NCBI GenBank assembly: GCA_004557455.1 | Contig: SFDX01000009.1 | Coordinates: 7,911 to 71,910, forward strand | Direction: 5' to 3' | Length of the DNA: 64,000 nucleotides | Source: Akkermansia muciniphila | Lineage (GTDB): Bacteria; Verrucomicrobiota; Verrucomicrobiia; Verrucomicrobiales; Akkermansiaceae | Shown here: positions 45,151-53,918 of the stretch, piece by piece | How the letters are laid out: every line of letters begins with the position of its first letter | Position numbering within the stretch: the stretch's first letter is position 1 | The notes under the pieces: generated by a model | What the model was told of the DNA's origin: nothing | Databases searched by the model: none | What the model saw: only the letters and a program-made list of their open reading frames with translations | Translations under genes and position numbers: made by a program

Positions 45151-45281
45151 CCCCTTTTTCGCAAAAAACAGAGCTTTTTCCGGCAGAAAATTACACAATG
45201 GGCGTTTTTCCGCTTGCAATGTAGCCGAAAAAATGCAAAATACAAGAAAGACCGCGTGAGCGGCATAGATTTTACTGACGT

Positions 45282-46061
45282 ATGAGTACACCTCCTCCTC
45301 CAGCACCGAGACCCGTGCCGCCGGCTGTTCCGCGCGGCGTTCCTGCTGTGCCGGGCCGCCCGGCGGCACCGGCTATGCCGACTCCTCCCTCCCGTCCCGC
45401 CGTACCGATGCCCCCCGGTGCTGCGACTGCCCCCGGCGCGCCCGCTCGCCCGGCGGCACCGGTTCCCCCTTCCCGGCCCGCTGCGGCCACCGTGCCTTTG
45501 GGTGCTCCCAGACCGCCGGCACGCCCGGGTGCCCCCGCAGCTCCTGCTGCGCCGACCGCTCCCACCGCACCGACGCCGCCCGGCCGCCCCACCCCGCCGA
45601 CGCGTCCCACGGCCCCGACGGTAGCCATGCCGGCAGCGACGGCTCCCTTGGGCGCCCCCGCTGCACCCGCCAAGCCCGGTGCCACGACTTCAAAGGCCCC
45701 CGCCGCGACCAAGCCCGGTGCTGCCACAAAGCCCACGGCCACCACCAAGCCCACCGGTACCGCCGGCAAGAAGGGCTTTACCAAGCCGGCCGGCTTCTCC
45801 AAGCAGGCTCCCCCCGTGGATGATGCGGAGGAGCAGAAGCCCAACCTCGTGGTGCTGGTGGTCTCCATCATCGGCCTGTTGCTGGCCCTCGGCTTCTGCT
45901 GGTTCGAGTACGAAACCGACCAGACGCCGGACCGCATCACCAACAGTGAGCGCATCTTCGGCGACCCGGCTGCCACCGGTGGCGGTGAGGCCGCAGACTC
46001 CGGTGAGTCCGACGGCGGCTCCGATGAGGGTTCTGCCGAGGAGGAATCCGAAGAGGAGTAA
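45282..46061 (+). CDS. Pro/Ala-rich single-pass membrane protein
   Basis: A 259-residue protein of unknown role. Residues 1-170 are almost entirely Pro, Ala, Thr, Arg and Gly (MSTPPPPAPRPVPPAVPRGV start) and predicted disordered. A basic linker (TKPTGTAGKKGFTKPAGFSK) precedes one membrane segment (NLVVLVVSIIGLLLALGFCW) and a strongly acidic C-terminal tail (GESDGGSDEGSAEEESEEE). The long disordered N-terminus would be cytoplasmic if the tail faces the periplasm. The skewed composition makes other frames open too. It precedes thioredoxin by 49 bp and may be co-transcribed. Confidence 0.75.
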   Translation: MSTPPPPAPRPVPPAVPRGVPAVPGRPAAPAMPTPPSRPAVPMPPGAATAPGAPARPAAPVPPSRPAAATVPLGAPRPPARPGAPAAPAAPTAPTAPTPPGRPTPPTRPTAPTVAMPAATAPLGAPAAPAKPGATTSKAPAATKPGAATKPTATTKPTGTAGKKGFTKPAGFSKQAPPVDDAEEQKPNLVVLVVSIIGLLLALGFCWFEYETDQTPDRITNSERIFGDPAATGGGEAADSGESDGGSDEGSAEEESEEE

Positions 46062-46110
46062 TTCCGCCTGTTTTTCAACGGTTTGTCACTTCGTGTTGTC
46101 TATACAGCAT

Positions 46111-46428
46111 ATGGCACTCAAGATTACAAGCGACAACTTCGAGCACGAGGTTCTGGCCAGCCCGGTGCCCGTGATGGTGGACTTTTGGGCGACTTGGTGC
46201 GGCCCCTGCCGCATGATCGCTCCCGTGGTGGAAAAAGTGGCTACGGACACAGCCGAGTGGGCGAAGGTCTGCAAGGCGGATGTGGATGAATGCCCGGACC
46301 TTGCGGAGCGCTACGGCATCCGCAACATCCCCACCCTGCTCTTCTTCAAGGGCGGGCAGGTCGTGGATACCATCGTAGGCGCGACTTCCATGGAGAACAT
46401 GGTCACCAAGCTGCGCTCCCTGCGCTGA
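46111..46428 (+). CDS. trxA: thioredoxin
   Basis: A 105-residue cytoplasmic thioredoxin with the active site WCGPC at residues 29-33, in the usual FWATWCGPCRMIAPV context, and the conserved cis-Pro region RNIPTLLFFKGGQ. It reduces protein disulfides using thioredoxin reductase. ATG 46111 was chosen for correct thioredoxin length. A strong terminator follows, separating it from the peptide operon downstream. Confidence 0.97.
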   Translation: MALKITSDNFEHEVLASPVPVMVDFWATWCGPCRMIAPVVEKVATDTAEWAKVCKADVDECPDLAERYGIRNIPTLLFFKGGQVVDTIVGATSMENMVTKLRSLR

Positions 46429-46451
46429 CCTCGCTGAATTTTAACCCTCAC

Positions 46452-46490
46452 AGCCGCCTCGGGCGCATTTCCCCCGGGGCGGCTCTTTTA
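46452..46490 (+). terminator. terminator after trxA
   Basis: A 12-bp stem (agccgcctcggg with cccggggcggct, one T-G pair) with an 9-nt loop is followed by CTTTTA. Confidence 0.85.
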
Positions 46491-46503
46491 TCCCGATACC
46501 GCT

Positions 46504-46635
46504 ATGCAAATCAAACCCGTCACAGATTGGAAGGCGATCGTCTACCCGGTCATCATCGCCGCAGCTTTGCTCAGCTCCTGTGAGCAGGAGCAAGTGCCGC
46601 AGGCACTGGGGGGCGTCTTCCCCGCCCAAAAATAG
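46504..46635 (+). CDS. small lipoprotein-like peptide 1 of the radical SAM operon
   Basis: A 43-residue ORF from ATG 46504, too short for typical gene finders. It has the shared N-terminus (MQIKPVTDWKAIVYPV), a hydrophobic stretch and a lipobox-like ALLSSC (Cys26), then EQEQVPQALGGVFPAQK. Aligned with the next two products, the 'PxQxLxG' stretch is conserved. It could be a lipoprotein or a precursor peptide whose tail is modified by the downstream enzyme. No Shine-Dalgarno sequence is seen; the gene begins 14 nt after the trxA terminator. The next ORF starts 9 bp downstream. Confidence 0.65.
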   Translation: MQIKPVTDWKAIVYPVIIAAALLSSCEQEQVPQALGGVFPAQK

Positions 46636-46644
46636 GAAAACGCC

Positions 46645-46863
46645 ATGGAGATTAAGCCTTTTACCATCCGAAAATCCGTTGTCTACCCGGCCGCCGCCAT
46701 TGCCACAGGGCTACTCTGCTCCTGCAGCGGGCAACAGCCCGGACAGATCCTTTTGGGGGCACCTATCCCTTGCACCGAGCATTCTTCCGATTCATCCGAC
46801 AAGGGCCCCCGCCAACAACAGCCTCCTCAGCGCATGCCCGGAAAAATACGTAAAATACCATGA
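46645..46863 (+). CDS. small lipoprotein-like peptide 2 of the radical SAM operon
   Basis: A 72-residue product with shared N-terminus (MEIKPFTIRKSVVYPAAAIA), lipobox LLCSC (Cys27 approximately), and the motif QPGQILLGAPIPCTE near residue 40, then a Ser/Gln/Pro-rich tail. AGGAAA precedes ATG 46645, a good ribosome binding site. Its TGA overlaps the next ATG (ATGA), so translation is coupled. The family is not known to me; it may be a lipoprotein or a modified peptide precursor. Confidence 0.7.
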   Translation: MEIKPFTIRKSVVYPAAAIATGLLCSCSGQQPGQILLGAPIPCTEHSSDSSDKGPRQQQPPQRMPGKIRKIP

Positions 46864-47393
46864 AGATTAGGCCCGTTACCGTCCTAAAGTGCATCTTCTA
46901 CCCGGCCGCCGCCGTTGCCGCAAGAACCGCCGCAGGGCTGTACTACCACCGGACGAGACAGGCTCTCAGAGGTGACCCCAGCAGCGAACAGCCCGAGCAA
47001 AGCCTCGCGGGTGCTCCCATTTCTTGCATCGAGGCCAAGCCTCTTTCCGACGATGACAAGATGCGGCTGGCCAAGGAAGCACGACAGGAGGCACATGTGC
47101 TGATTGAGATGGCAGATGAATTGAGCCGTGGTGGCCAGGTGATAAGCGGAAGCGCCGCTTCTATAGGGACAGTCTTATTAGGGATGGTCCTCGGAGGTAC
47201 TCTGGCTAATATTCTGGCTAAGAAGAAGCGGCAGCGAGCAGCGAAAGCGATGAGACAGAAAGCCGAAGAGTTGCTGAAACAGGCAGAGAAGTGGGAGCGC
47301 GAGGCCCTTGAGGAGAGCGGTGCTGTGACGCCCCCGGCCGCTTCCGAGACCGATACCGAGAGCCAAGCGGCGGATTCAGAGTCCCATTCATGA
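46860..47393 (+). CDS. membrane/coiled-coil peptide 3 of the radical SAM operon
   Basis: A 177-residue product with the shared N-terminus (MKIRPVTVLKCIFYPAAAVA) and the motif QSLAGAPISCIE (about residues 50-61), but it lacks the lipobox. It continues with a helical region, a membrane segment (GTVLLGMVLGGTLANIL), a Lys/Arg/Glu-rich coiled coil and an acidic Ser/Glu tail. It is a longer relative of peptides 1 and 2. Its stop overlaps the radical SAM ATG (ATGA), so both are translated together. Confidence 0.75.
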   Translation: MKIRPVTVLKCIFYPAAAVAARTAAGLYYHRTRQALRGDPSSEQPEQSLAGAPISCIEAKPLSDDDKMRLAKEARQEAHVLIEMADELSRGGQVISGSAASIGTVLLGMVLGGTLANILAKKKRQRAAKAMRQKAEELLKQAEKWEREALEESGAVTPPAASETDTESQAADSESHS

Positions 47394-48529
47394 TCGATAC
47401 GCTGACCCTGACGCTGTGCCTGACGCATGACTGCACGCTGCGCTGCAGCTACTGTTATGCGGGGCGCAAGTATCGGCACGCCATGGCGCGCGAGACGGCT
47501 TTCCGCGCCATCGATTTAGCGGTGGAGGAAGCACGGCGGCGCGGGGGTGCGCTGGATGTCAACTTCTTCGGCGGCGAACCTCTGCTGGAGTGGGATCTGC
47601 TGAAGGCCTGCGATGCCTACGCGAGGGAAAAGACGCAGGGTCTGGCCGCCCCCATGCGCAACAGTTTAACAACCAACGGCACCCTCCTGACTCCCGATAA
47701 GGCAGACTGGATGCAGGAGCGGGATTACCTGCTCGTGCTCTCCGTGGATGGTCACACGGCCATGCACAACCGCAACCGCCGATATGCGGATGGGAGCGGC
47801 AGCCACGAGGCCGTGTCGGCAGCCCTGGAGGAGCTTAACCGCCGCCCGAACCTGCGCTCGCACCTCGTTTGTGTGGTCACCCCGAATAATGTGCACATGC
47901 TGGCGGAGGGCGTCGCTTGGCTGCACCGGCACTACAACGGCAATTTCGGCCTGAATCTCGACTACTGGAGCCGCTGGAGTGATGAGCAATTCGCCGTGTT
48001 GGAGGAGCAGTACCGCGCCTGCGGGGAGCTGGCCCTGCAATGCTATCGGGAGGGGCGCCCCCTGCTGATGACCAACTTGGACGACAAGATACGCAGCCAC
48101 CTGAACGGCGGCTACCGGGACTGTGACCGGTGCCGCATCGGGGAGCGAGAAATCTGCGTCTCCGTGGACGGAAACTTCTTCCCATGCTCCCGCTTGGTAG
48201 GGGAGGGAGACGACCCGGCCATCACCTTCGGCAACGTGCGGGAGGGCATCAACCGAGCGCGGCAGGAATGGCTCATTGCCACACGCGGCAACAGGAATCC
48301 GCAGTGCCTCGGCTGTCTGCTCCGCCCGCGCTGCCGCAACGGCTGCGGCTGTACCAACTACGCCTCCACCGGCGCCCTCGACCGCATCTCACCCCTCATT
48401 TGCGCCTCCGAGCAACTCTTCATCAGCGTAGCAGATGACGTGGCAGGTCAACTCTACACCGAGCGCAACGCCGGCTTCCTCCGCCGCTTCTACGGCACCG
48501 CTGTAGCTGTAGCCCCTACACGGATTTGA
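47390..48529 (+). CDS. radical SAM/SPASM-domain peptide-modifying enzyme
   Basis: The 379-residue enzyme binds a 4Fe-4S cluster through C15, C19 and C22 (CTLRCSYC), with the radical SAM signature GGEPLLEW near residue 63 and LTTNGTLL. The C-terminal third is a SPASM-type domain with extra cysteines (DCDRCRIGEREIC, FFPCSRL, CLGCLLRPRCRNGCGC), which bind auxiliary clusters. SPASM enzymes modify peptides (RiPPs) or sulfatases. No sulfatase gene is near, but three small related products overlap it, so peptide or lipoprotein modification is inferred. Known comparators are the TIGR04133/TIGR04134 rSAM/lipoprotein systems. ATG 47390 overlaps the preceding stop. Confidence 0.9.
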   Translation: MIDTLTLTLCLTHDCTLRCSYCYAGRKYRHAMARETAFRAIDLAVEEARRRGGALDVNFFGGEPLLEWDLLKACDAYAREKTQGLAAPMRNSLTTNGTLLTPDKADWMQERDYLLVLSVDGHTAMHNRNRRYADGSGSHEAVSAALEELNRRPNLRSHLVCVVTPNNVHMLAEGVAWLHRHYNGNFGLNLDYWSRWSDEQFAVLEEQYRACGELALQCYREGRPLLMTNLDDKIRSHLNGGYRDCDRCRIGEREICVSVDGNFFPCSRLVGEGDDPAITFGNVREGINRARQEWLIATRGNRNPQCLGCLLRPRCRNGCGCTNYASTGALDRISPLICASEQLFISVADDVAGQLYTERNAGFLRRFYGTAVAVAPTRI

Positions 48530-48607
48530 CAGAAGGAAGCAGAGCCTGCGAGGAAGATTCAAGGCTTCATGTCTCCAAGATGGAAGGGGCCGAGAGGATT
48601 CTATTGT

Positions 48608-48645
48608 CCCGGCGGTGTAAAGTCTCGCATTGCCGCCGGCTTTCT
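48608..48645 (+). terminator. terminator after the radical SAM operon
   Basis: ccggcgg (48609-48615) pairs with ccgccgg (48633-48639); CTTTCT follows. Confidence 0.7.
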
Positions 48646-48667
48646 GTGGTTTGATTGATCGTGGGTA

Positions 48668-48707
48668 GAAGAAAGCGCCCGCTCCCGGGGAAAGGGAGGG
48701 GCGCTTG
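48668..48707 (-). terminator. terminator after pnp
   Basis: Minus strand: aagcgccc pairs with gggcgctt, followed by TCTTCT. Confidence 0.75.
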
Positions 48708-48727
48708 AAATGAAGCGGCGGGGCCGA

Positions 48728-50890
48728 TCAGTCCTGCTTCGCAGCCTTCGCGGCGGCCTCAGCGGCCTTCTTGTCGCGAGCGGCGGCGCGCATGGACATC
48801 TTCACGCGGCCCTTGTCATCAATACCGATGCACTTGGCCGTGACGATATCGCCGACCTTGACGACATCCTCGGTCTTGTGGGTGCGGCCCTCAGCGAGCT
48901 CGGAGATGTGGATGAGGCCGTCCTTACCGGGCAGCACCTCCATGAAGGCGCCGAACTCCTTGGTGGAGACAATCTTACCCTCGTAGGTCTCGCCGACCTC
49001 AATCTCCTTGAACATACGGTCGATGAGGTAGAGAGCGCGCTCGACACCCTCCTTGCGGCTGCCGTAGATGCGCACGATGCCCTTATCACCCTCCTCCTCG
49101 ATGTTGATCTCGGTACCGGTCTCAGCCTGCAGGGCCTTGATGTTCTTACCACCGGGCCCGATGAGCTCGCCGATACGGTCCTGCGGGATGGTGGTGGTCT
49201 CGATGCGGGGAGCGTTGGGGCTAAGCTCCTGCGGGGAGGCCAGGGCAGCGTTCATGGTCTCCAGCACCTCCAAGCGACCCTTGCGAGCCAAGTGAATGGC
49301 GTCCTCGAGAATGTAGAGCGGAATGCCCGGCAGCTTGAGGTCCAGCTGGTAACCCGTCACACCCTCGGAAGAACCGCAGAGCTTGAAGTCCATATCGCCG
49401 TAGAAGTCCTCGGAGCCGATGATGTCCAGCAGCGTCTTGTAACGCTTCGGCTCGCGGTCACCGGGGTTCTCGAACTCCGTGACGAGGCCGACGGAGATAC
49501 CGGACACGGGGCGCTTGAGCGGCACACCGGCGGCGAGCAGGGAAAGCGTGCCGGCGCAGACGGACGCCATGGAGGTGGAGCCGTTGGACTCCATGATCTC
49601 GGAGGACACGCGGATGGCGTAGGGGAACTCCTCCTCGGAGGGGACAACGGGGGCGATGGAACGCTCCGCAAGGGCACCGTGGCCGATCTCGCGGCGGTTC
49701 TGGCCACCGAAGCGGCCCGTCTCACCCACGGTGAAGGGCGGGAAGTTGTAGTGCAGGATGAAGCGCTTCTCATTCACGGAGCCGGTGTAGTTGTCCATGA
49801 ACTGCTTCTCCTCCAACGGAGCGAGGGTGGCCAAGCACATGCTCATGGTCTCGCCGCGGGAGAAGAGGGAGGAGCCGTGCACCACGGGCGGCAGCACGTT
49901 CACCTCCGCAGAGAGCGGGCGCAGCTGCTTGATGGCGCGGCCGTCCGCACGCTTGTCGTGCTCCATGATGGAGATGCGGAACGCCTTCTTCTGGATGTAC
50001 TCGAAGACCTGCTCCACGTCAAAGTCCGTGGCCTCCGGGTGGGCCTCCTTGATGGCGGCCTCCACCTCATCGCGCAGGGCACCGACCTGCTTCTGGCGCT
50101 GGATCTTGTTGGGGGCGTAGATAGCCTCCTCAATGCGGTCACCGGCGATGCGGTAGCCGATCTCCAGCAGCTCCGGCTTGGCGAGGGTAAGCTCGTACTC
50201 GCGCTTGGGCTTGCCGCAGATGCCGCGCAGCTCCTCCTGGGCGGCGCAGATCTTGGCCACGTTCTCTTGGGCCACATGCAGAGCCTCGATGAAGAGCTCC
50301 TCCGGCAGCTCCTTGGCGGAGCCCTCAATCATGATGACTTGGTCCTTCGAGCCGGCGTAGACGAGGTCCAGCTCGGACTCCTCACGCTGAGCATTGGTGG
50401 GGTTAATGATGAACTCGCCGTTGATGCGGCCCACGCGCACGGCACCGACGGGCTCCGCGAAGGGGAGGTCGGAAATGACGCAGGCGGCAGAGGCGCCGTT
50501 GATGCTGAGGATGTCCGGCTCATTCTGCCCATCGGCAGCCAGCAGGATGGAGATGACCTGCGTATCGTAGAAATACCCCTTGGGGAACATGGGGCGCAGG
50601 GGGCGGTCCGTCATGCGGCAGGTGAGGATCTCCTTCTCGGTGGGACGACCCTCGCGCTTGAAGTAGCCGCCCGGGAACATGCCGGCCGCGGCCGCCTTCT
50701 CCTTGTACTCAACGGAAAGGGGGAAGAAGGTCTGCCCTTCCTTAATCTTCGTGGCGCTCACAACGGTGACAAGCACCACAGTATCACCACAACGGACGGT
50801 AACAGCACCATCTGCAAGACGCGCAATCTTACCGGTTTCAATGGTGATGGGATTTGCGCCGACGGCGCAGGTAACGGAATGAATACTCAT
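48728..50890 (-). CDS. pnp: polyribonucleotide nucleotidyltransferase (PNPase)
   Basis: PNPase is a 3'-5' phosphorolytic exoribonuclease. The 720-residue product has two RNase PH domains (about 10-215 and 320-540; GSTSMASVCAGTLSLLAAGVP), a KH domain (IGPGGKNIKALQAETGTEINI) and an S1 domain (GETYEGKIVSTKEFGAFMEVLPGKDGLIHISEL). It has full length and no gaps. A long ORF on the opposite strand is its shadow. The leader is about 130 nt, long enough for autoregulation as in E. coli, though no such site was recognised. Confidence 0.98.
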   Translation of the reverse strand: MSIHSVTCAVGANPITIETGKIARLADGAVTVRCGDTVVLVTVVSATKIKEGQTFFPLSVEYKEKAAAAGMFPGGYFKREGRPTEKEILTCRMTDRPLRPMFPKGYFYDTQVISILLAADGQNEPDILSINGASAACVISDLPFAEPVGAVRVGRINGEFIINPTNAQREESELDLVYAGSKDQVIMIEGSAKELPEELFIEALHVAQENVAKICAAQEELRGICGKPKREYELTLAKPELLEIGYRIAGDRIEEAIYAPNKIQRQKQVGALRDEVEAAIKEAHPEATDFDVEQVFEYIQKKAFRISIMEHDKRADGRAIKQLRPLSAEVNVLPPVVHGSSLFSRGETMSMCLATLAPLEEKQFMDNYTGSVNEKRFILHYNFPPFTVGETGRFGGQNRREIGHGALAERSIAPVVPSEEEFPYAIRVSSEIMESNGSTSMASVCAGTLSLLAAGVPLKRPVSGISVGLVTEFENPGDREPKRYKTLLDIIGSEDFYGDMDFKLCGSSEGVTGYQLDLKLPGIPLYILEDAIHLARKGRLEVLETMNAALASPQELSPNAPRIETTTIPQDRIGELIGPGGKNIKALQAETGTEINIEEEGDKGIVRIYGSRKEGVERALYLIDRMFKEIEVGETYEGKIVSTKEFGAFMEVLPGKDGLIHISELAEGRTHKTEDVVKVGDIVTAKCIGIDDKGRVKMSMRAAARDKKAAEAAAKAAKQD

Positions 50891-51027
50891 TTTCTGATCT
50901 GATTACTTCTGAATGCCGGCCCGGACTGCACCGCAGGGAACCGGGCACGGCGGTTGCTCCCCTTGGTCGGCCGCAGATACGCAGCCACCGGCGCACCGGC
51001 AAATCGCAGGCACGCGGGTTCGCGTTC

Positions 51028-51056
51028 ATTATAGCGTATCCCGGCCCGCACCGCAA
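51028..51056 (-). promoter_or_regulatory. sigma70-type promoter of pnp
   Basis: Minus strand: TTGCGG (51056-51051), 17-bp spacer, TATAAT (51033-51028), then a leader of about 130 nt. Confidence 0.7.
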
Positions 51057-51197
51057 GCAAATAATCCGCCCACCCGGCAGAAATCGTATTTTTTATGTCC
51101 ATACCAAGCATGTGAGGAAGCTCAGCCCACGGATTCCCCTGTTCGAACGCGCATTTTTCGGAATCAGGCAGCGGCATTCCGCAAGTGCGGTTTTGGA

Positions 51198-51226
51198 TTG
51201 CCTGAAGCGGGAAAATATGCTAGGCT
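51198..51226 (+). promoter_or_regulatory. sigma70-type promoter of the FHA gene
   Basis: TTGCCT at 51198-51203, 17-bp spacer, TAGGCT at 51221-51226, 12 nt to ATG. Confidence 0.6.
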
Positions 51227-51238
51227 GGGGGCAGAGCT

Positions 51239-51757
51239 ATGGATGAGGAAGCACAGGAGACCGCCGGCGAGGGGTTACCCGCCATTCTGCTGCCGCCGCT
51301 GCCGCCGCAGGACCCGCTGCGCCGCAAGTGGCAGTTGCTGGGTGAGCTGCCGGATATGCAGCAGATGAGCCCGGAGGAAATCGACCGCCTGCAGGAAGCC
51401 GAGCGGCGGCACCTACCCACCCCCGGCCGCCTGCGCCTTTACGGTCTGCTGCGCGACGGAGTGCCCTGGAGCTTCTCCGCGGACTGTGCGGACATCGCTG
51501 CGAGCGGGGGGCTCACCATCGGCCGCGACCCCGAGCAGGCGCAGGTCTTCTTGCCGGAGGACAGCGTCTCCCGCGCCCATGCCCGGCTGGACGTGACAGA
51601 GAGCGGACTGACCGTCTCTGACTTGGGCTCCACCAACGGGCTGCGCTTGGACGGGAAGCCCCTGCCGCCCTACGCTGCGCACATCCCCCTGCAGGACGGG
51701 GCTCAATTATCCATCGGCGGTGTGACCCTGCGCGTGGAATTGAGCGAGCCTGATTGA
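51239..51757 (+). CDS. FHA-domain protein
   Basis: This 172-residue cytoplasmic protein has a helical N-terminus (about 25-60) and a C-terminal FHA domain (about 65-170) with the phosphopeptide-binding motifs [19 protein letters not shown] and [13 protein letters not shown] domains bind phosphothreonine, so a partner Ser/Thr kinase is implied; the Sel1-repeat kinase at 30539-33313 is the only kinase in the window, but no link is shown. Confidence 0.88.
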   Translation: MDEEAQETAGEGLPAILLPPLPPQDPLRRKWQLLGELPDMQQMSPEEIDRLQEAERRHLPTPGRLRLYGLLRDGVPWSFSADCADIAASGGLTIGRDPEQAQVFLPEDSVSRAHARLDVTESGLTVSDLGSTNGLRLDGKPLPPYAAHIPLQDGAQLSIGGVTLRVELSEPD

Positions 51758-51786
51758 GAAAATTGCTCCGGGTGGAGGAAAAGAGC

Positions 51787-51815
51787 TTGCACACAGGGGC
51801 CGCTTGCGCTATACT
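51787..51815 (+). promoter_or_regulatory. sigma70-type promoter of metK
   Basis: TTGCAC at 51787-51792, 17-bp spacer, TATACT at 51810-51815. The leader is about 64 nt and forms no known SAM riboswitch shape that I recognise. Confidence 0.7.
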
Positions 51816-51885
51816 GGCGGTGGCACCCGGCCCGCACCGGCGTCGGCAGATACCGTTACCAAACTGTATACAAAATCACCGCTAT

Positions 51886-53064
51886 ATGTCTACCATTCGC
51901 ATTTTCACTTCTGAGTCCGTGGGCGAAGGGCACCCGGACAAGGTCGCTGACTACATCTCCGACAGCGTGCTGGACGCATGCTTGGCGGAGGACCCGCAGA
52001 GCCGCGTGGCCTGCGAAGTGCTTGTCAAGGACAGCCACGTCGTCCTTGCCGGCGAAATCACCACGAAGGCCCACCTCGACTATGAGCAACTGGTGCGCAA
52101 CGCCATCCGCGAGATTGGTTACCGCACTGCTCAGGATGACGAGGTGTTCAACGCCGAGAGCGTGGACATCACCAACTACCTTTCCGAGCAGAGCCCCGAC
52201 ATTGCACAGGGCGTGGATGCCTGCGCCGCGGAGGGCAAGGAGGGAGAGGAGCAAGGGGCCGGGGACCAGGGGATCATGTTCGGATATGCGACGAACGAGA
52301 CGCCGGAGTATATGCCCGCGCCCATCATGTTTGCCCACAGCATCATGATGCGCTTGGCCGAGCTGCGCCACGCCGGGGCAGTGAGCTGGCTGAAGCCGGA
52401 CAGCAAGAGCCAGGTGGCCGTGGAGTACGGCGCGGACGGCAAGCCGCTGCGCATCCTCAATGTGGTGCTCAGCACCCAGCACAGCGATGCGGTGAGCAAC
52501 GAGGAGATCCGCAGCTTCTGCAAGCAGGTCATCCTCAGCGTGATTCCGCAGCACCTCATCACGCCCGAGACAGCTTTCTACATCAACCCCACGGGCCGCT
52601 TTGTCATCGGCGGGCCGCACGGGGACTCCGGCCTCACCGGGCGCAAGATTATCGTGGATACATACGGCGGCATGGGCCGGCACGGCGGCGGCGCGTTCTC
52701 CGGCAAAGATTGCAGCAAAGTGGACCGCTCCGGGGCCTACATGTGCCGCTGGGTGGCCAAGCACGTGGTGGCAGCCGGGTTGGCGGACCGCTGCGAACTG
52801 CAGGTTTCCTACGCCATCGGCAAGGCAGAGCCTACGTCCATCATGCTGGATGTGGATTGCTTCGGCTCGGAACGAGTGCCGGAGGAGACCATCATCCGCC
52901 GCATCGAGAAGGCTTTTTCCTTTAAGCCGGCAGACATGGTGAGCGCACTGGGTCTCAAGCGGCCCATCTTCCGCCGCACCACGCACTACGGACACTTTAC
53001 CAAGGCAGACCTGCCGTGGGAGACCTTAGATCCTGCGCGGCTGCGCATCCTGCGCGGGGAGTAA
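51886..53064 (+). CDS. metK: S-adenosylmethionine synthetase
   Basis: MetK makes SAM from methionine and ATP. The 392-residue product starts [20 protein letters not shown] and carries the motifs [12 protein letters not shown] and [19 protein letters not shown] (the P-loop-like phosphate site). It supplies SAM for RsmE and for the radical SAM enzyme nearby. ATG 51886 was chosen over an upstream codon because the domain starts there. A terminator follows. Confidence 0.98.
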   Translation: MSTIRIFTSESVGEGHPDKVADYISDSVLDACLAEDPQSRVACEVLVKDSHVVLAGEITTKAHLDYEQLVRNAIREIGYRTAQDDEVFNAESVDITNYLSEQSPDIAQGVDACAAEGKEGEEQGAGDQGIMFGYATNETPEYMPAPIMFAHSIMMRLAELRHAGAVSWLKPDSKSQVAVEYGADGKPLRILNVVLSTQHSDAVSNEEIRSFCKQVILSVIPQHLITPETAFYINPTGRFVIGGPHGDSGLTGRKIIVDTYGGMGRHGGGAFSGKDCSKVDRSGAYMCRWVAKHVVAAGLADRCELQVSYAIGKAEPTSIMLDVDCFGSERVPEETIIRRIEKAFSFKPADMVSALGLKRPIFRRTTHYGHFTKADLPWETLDPARLRILRGE

Positions 53065-53076
53065 ACTTCCGCACAC

Positions 53077-53119
53077 GCCCCGCTCCTCTGCTTGTAACGG
53101 GCATGGGAGCGGGGTTTTT
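53077..53119 (+). terminator. terminator after metK
   Basis: ccccgctcc pairs with ggagcgggg (near 53106-53114), followed by TTTTTA. Confidence 0.85.
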
Positions 53120-53121
53120 AT

Positions 53122-53880
53122 TCAGTAATCGAAGGCGTTTTCCGCTCGCAATTGCTCCGGGGTCAGTCGGGGAATGAGATCGGCGGGCAGGTGCGCCAGC
53201 TCCGGGGGGACAGCATCCTCGGTTATAAGGCGCTCGGGCGTGCAGGGCAGGCTGTGCGGGGCATCGCTGCCCATAGCTCCTGCGGGCACCACGAGCAGAA
53301 CCCGGGAGACCAGGGGCAGTACGAGCTCCGCAAGGTGGGCGGCAGCAGCCGTGCTGTAGCAAATGAGATCGGGCCGGACCCCCTGCGGGGTGAGCAGAGC
53401 CACCTGAGGCTGCGGGGCGTCCGACGGCCAATGCGCCGGCACCAGCAGACCGGACTCCGGGTCCGGACAACCGCCGGGGCAGTAGAGACGCGGTGGTGGG
53501 GACGTGGTAAGCAATTGCGGCAGGCGCTCGGGCGCAGCCGTCAGCAGCACGCAATCCCGCCGCGCCGCCTCCGCTGCCAACGCAGGCAGGTAGGGGGAGT
53601 CATCGGCATACACCACCGCCCCCTGCGGTAGATGCGCCGCCGCCAAGGCCGCCAGTTGGCAATCCGGGCGCGCGGCATCGTCCTCCCCACCCCCCGGTGG
53701 CGTATACACAGCCCCGCCGCGCACCCGCCGCAACAATCCGGCCTGCGCCATTTGCTCCAGGTCCGTGCGGATGGTTTCGTCCGTTACTCCGAACTCCCGC
53801 ACCAGCTCCCGGGAGCGCACCTGACCAGCCTCCGCCAACAGGCGCAGGATGCAGGCGCGTCTCTCATCTGCCATATACAT
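53122..53880 (-). CDS. DeoR-family transcriptional regulator
   Basis: A 252-residue DNA-binding protein with an N-terminal DeoR helix-turn-helix (CILRLLAEAGQVRSRELVREFGVTDETIRTDLEQM, about residues 10-45) and the typical RVRGGAVY end. The C-terminal sugar-phosphate-binding domain is divergent. DeoR regulators usually control sugar catabolism; the target here is unknown. Two in-frame ATGs at 53880 and 53874 are possible starts. Its promoter overlaps the frameshifted small gene behind it. Confidence 0.85.
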   Translation of the reverse strand: MYMADERRACILRLLAEAGQVRSRELVREFGVTDETIRTDLEQMAQAGLLRRVRGGAVYTPPGGGEDDAARPDCQLAALAAAHLPQGAVVYADDSPYLPALAAEAARRDCVLLTAAPERLPQLLTTSPPPRLYCPGGCPDPESGLLVPAHWPSDAPQPQVALLTPQGVRPDLICYSTAAAAHLAELVLPLVSRVLLVVPAGAMGSDAPHSLPCTPERLITEDAVPPELAHLPADLIPRLTPEQLRAENAFDY

Positions 53881-53888
53881 GCGCCCGC

Positions 53889-53918
53889 ATTGTAGCCCGT
53901 TCCCTACCCGGTTGTCAA
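53889..53918 (-). promoter_or_regulatory. sigma70-type promoter of the DeoR-type gene
   Basis: Minus strand: TTGACA (53918-53913), 18-bp spacer, TACAAT (53894-53889), 8 nt to the first ATG. Confidence 0.7.

Noticed and set aside
48710..50902. 730-codon plus-strand ORF opposite pnp.
   Set aside because: It mirrors the pnp frame; high GC content keeps the antisense frame open. The real gene is pnp.
51816..51885. Possible riboswitch before metK, since gcggtg at 51817-51822 complements caccgc just before the ATG.
   Set aside because: The promoter puts +1 near 51822, so the 5' arm is not transcribed, and no known SAM riboswitch core was recognised.
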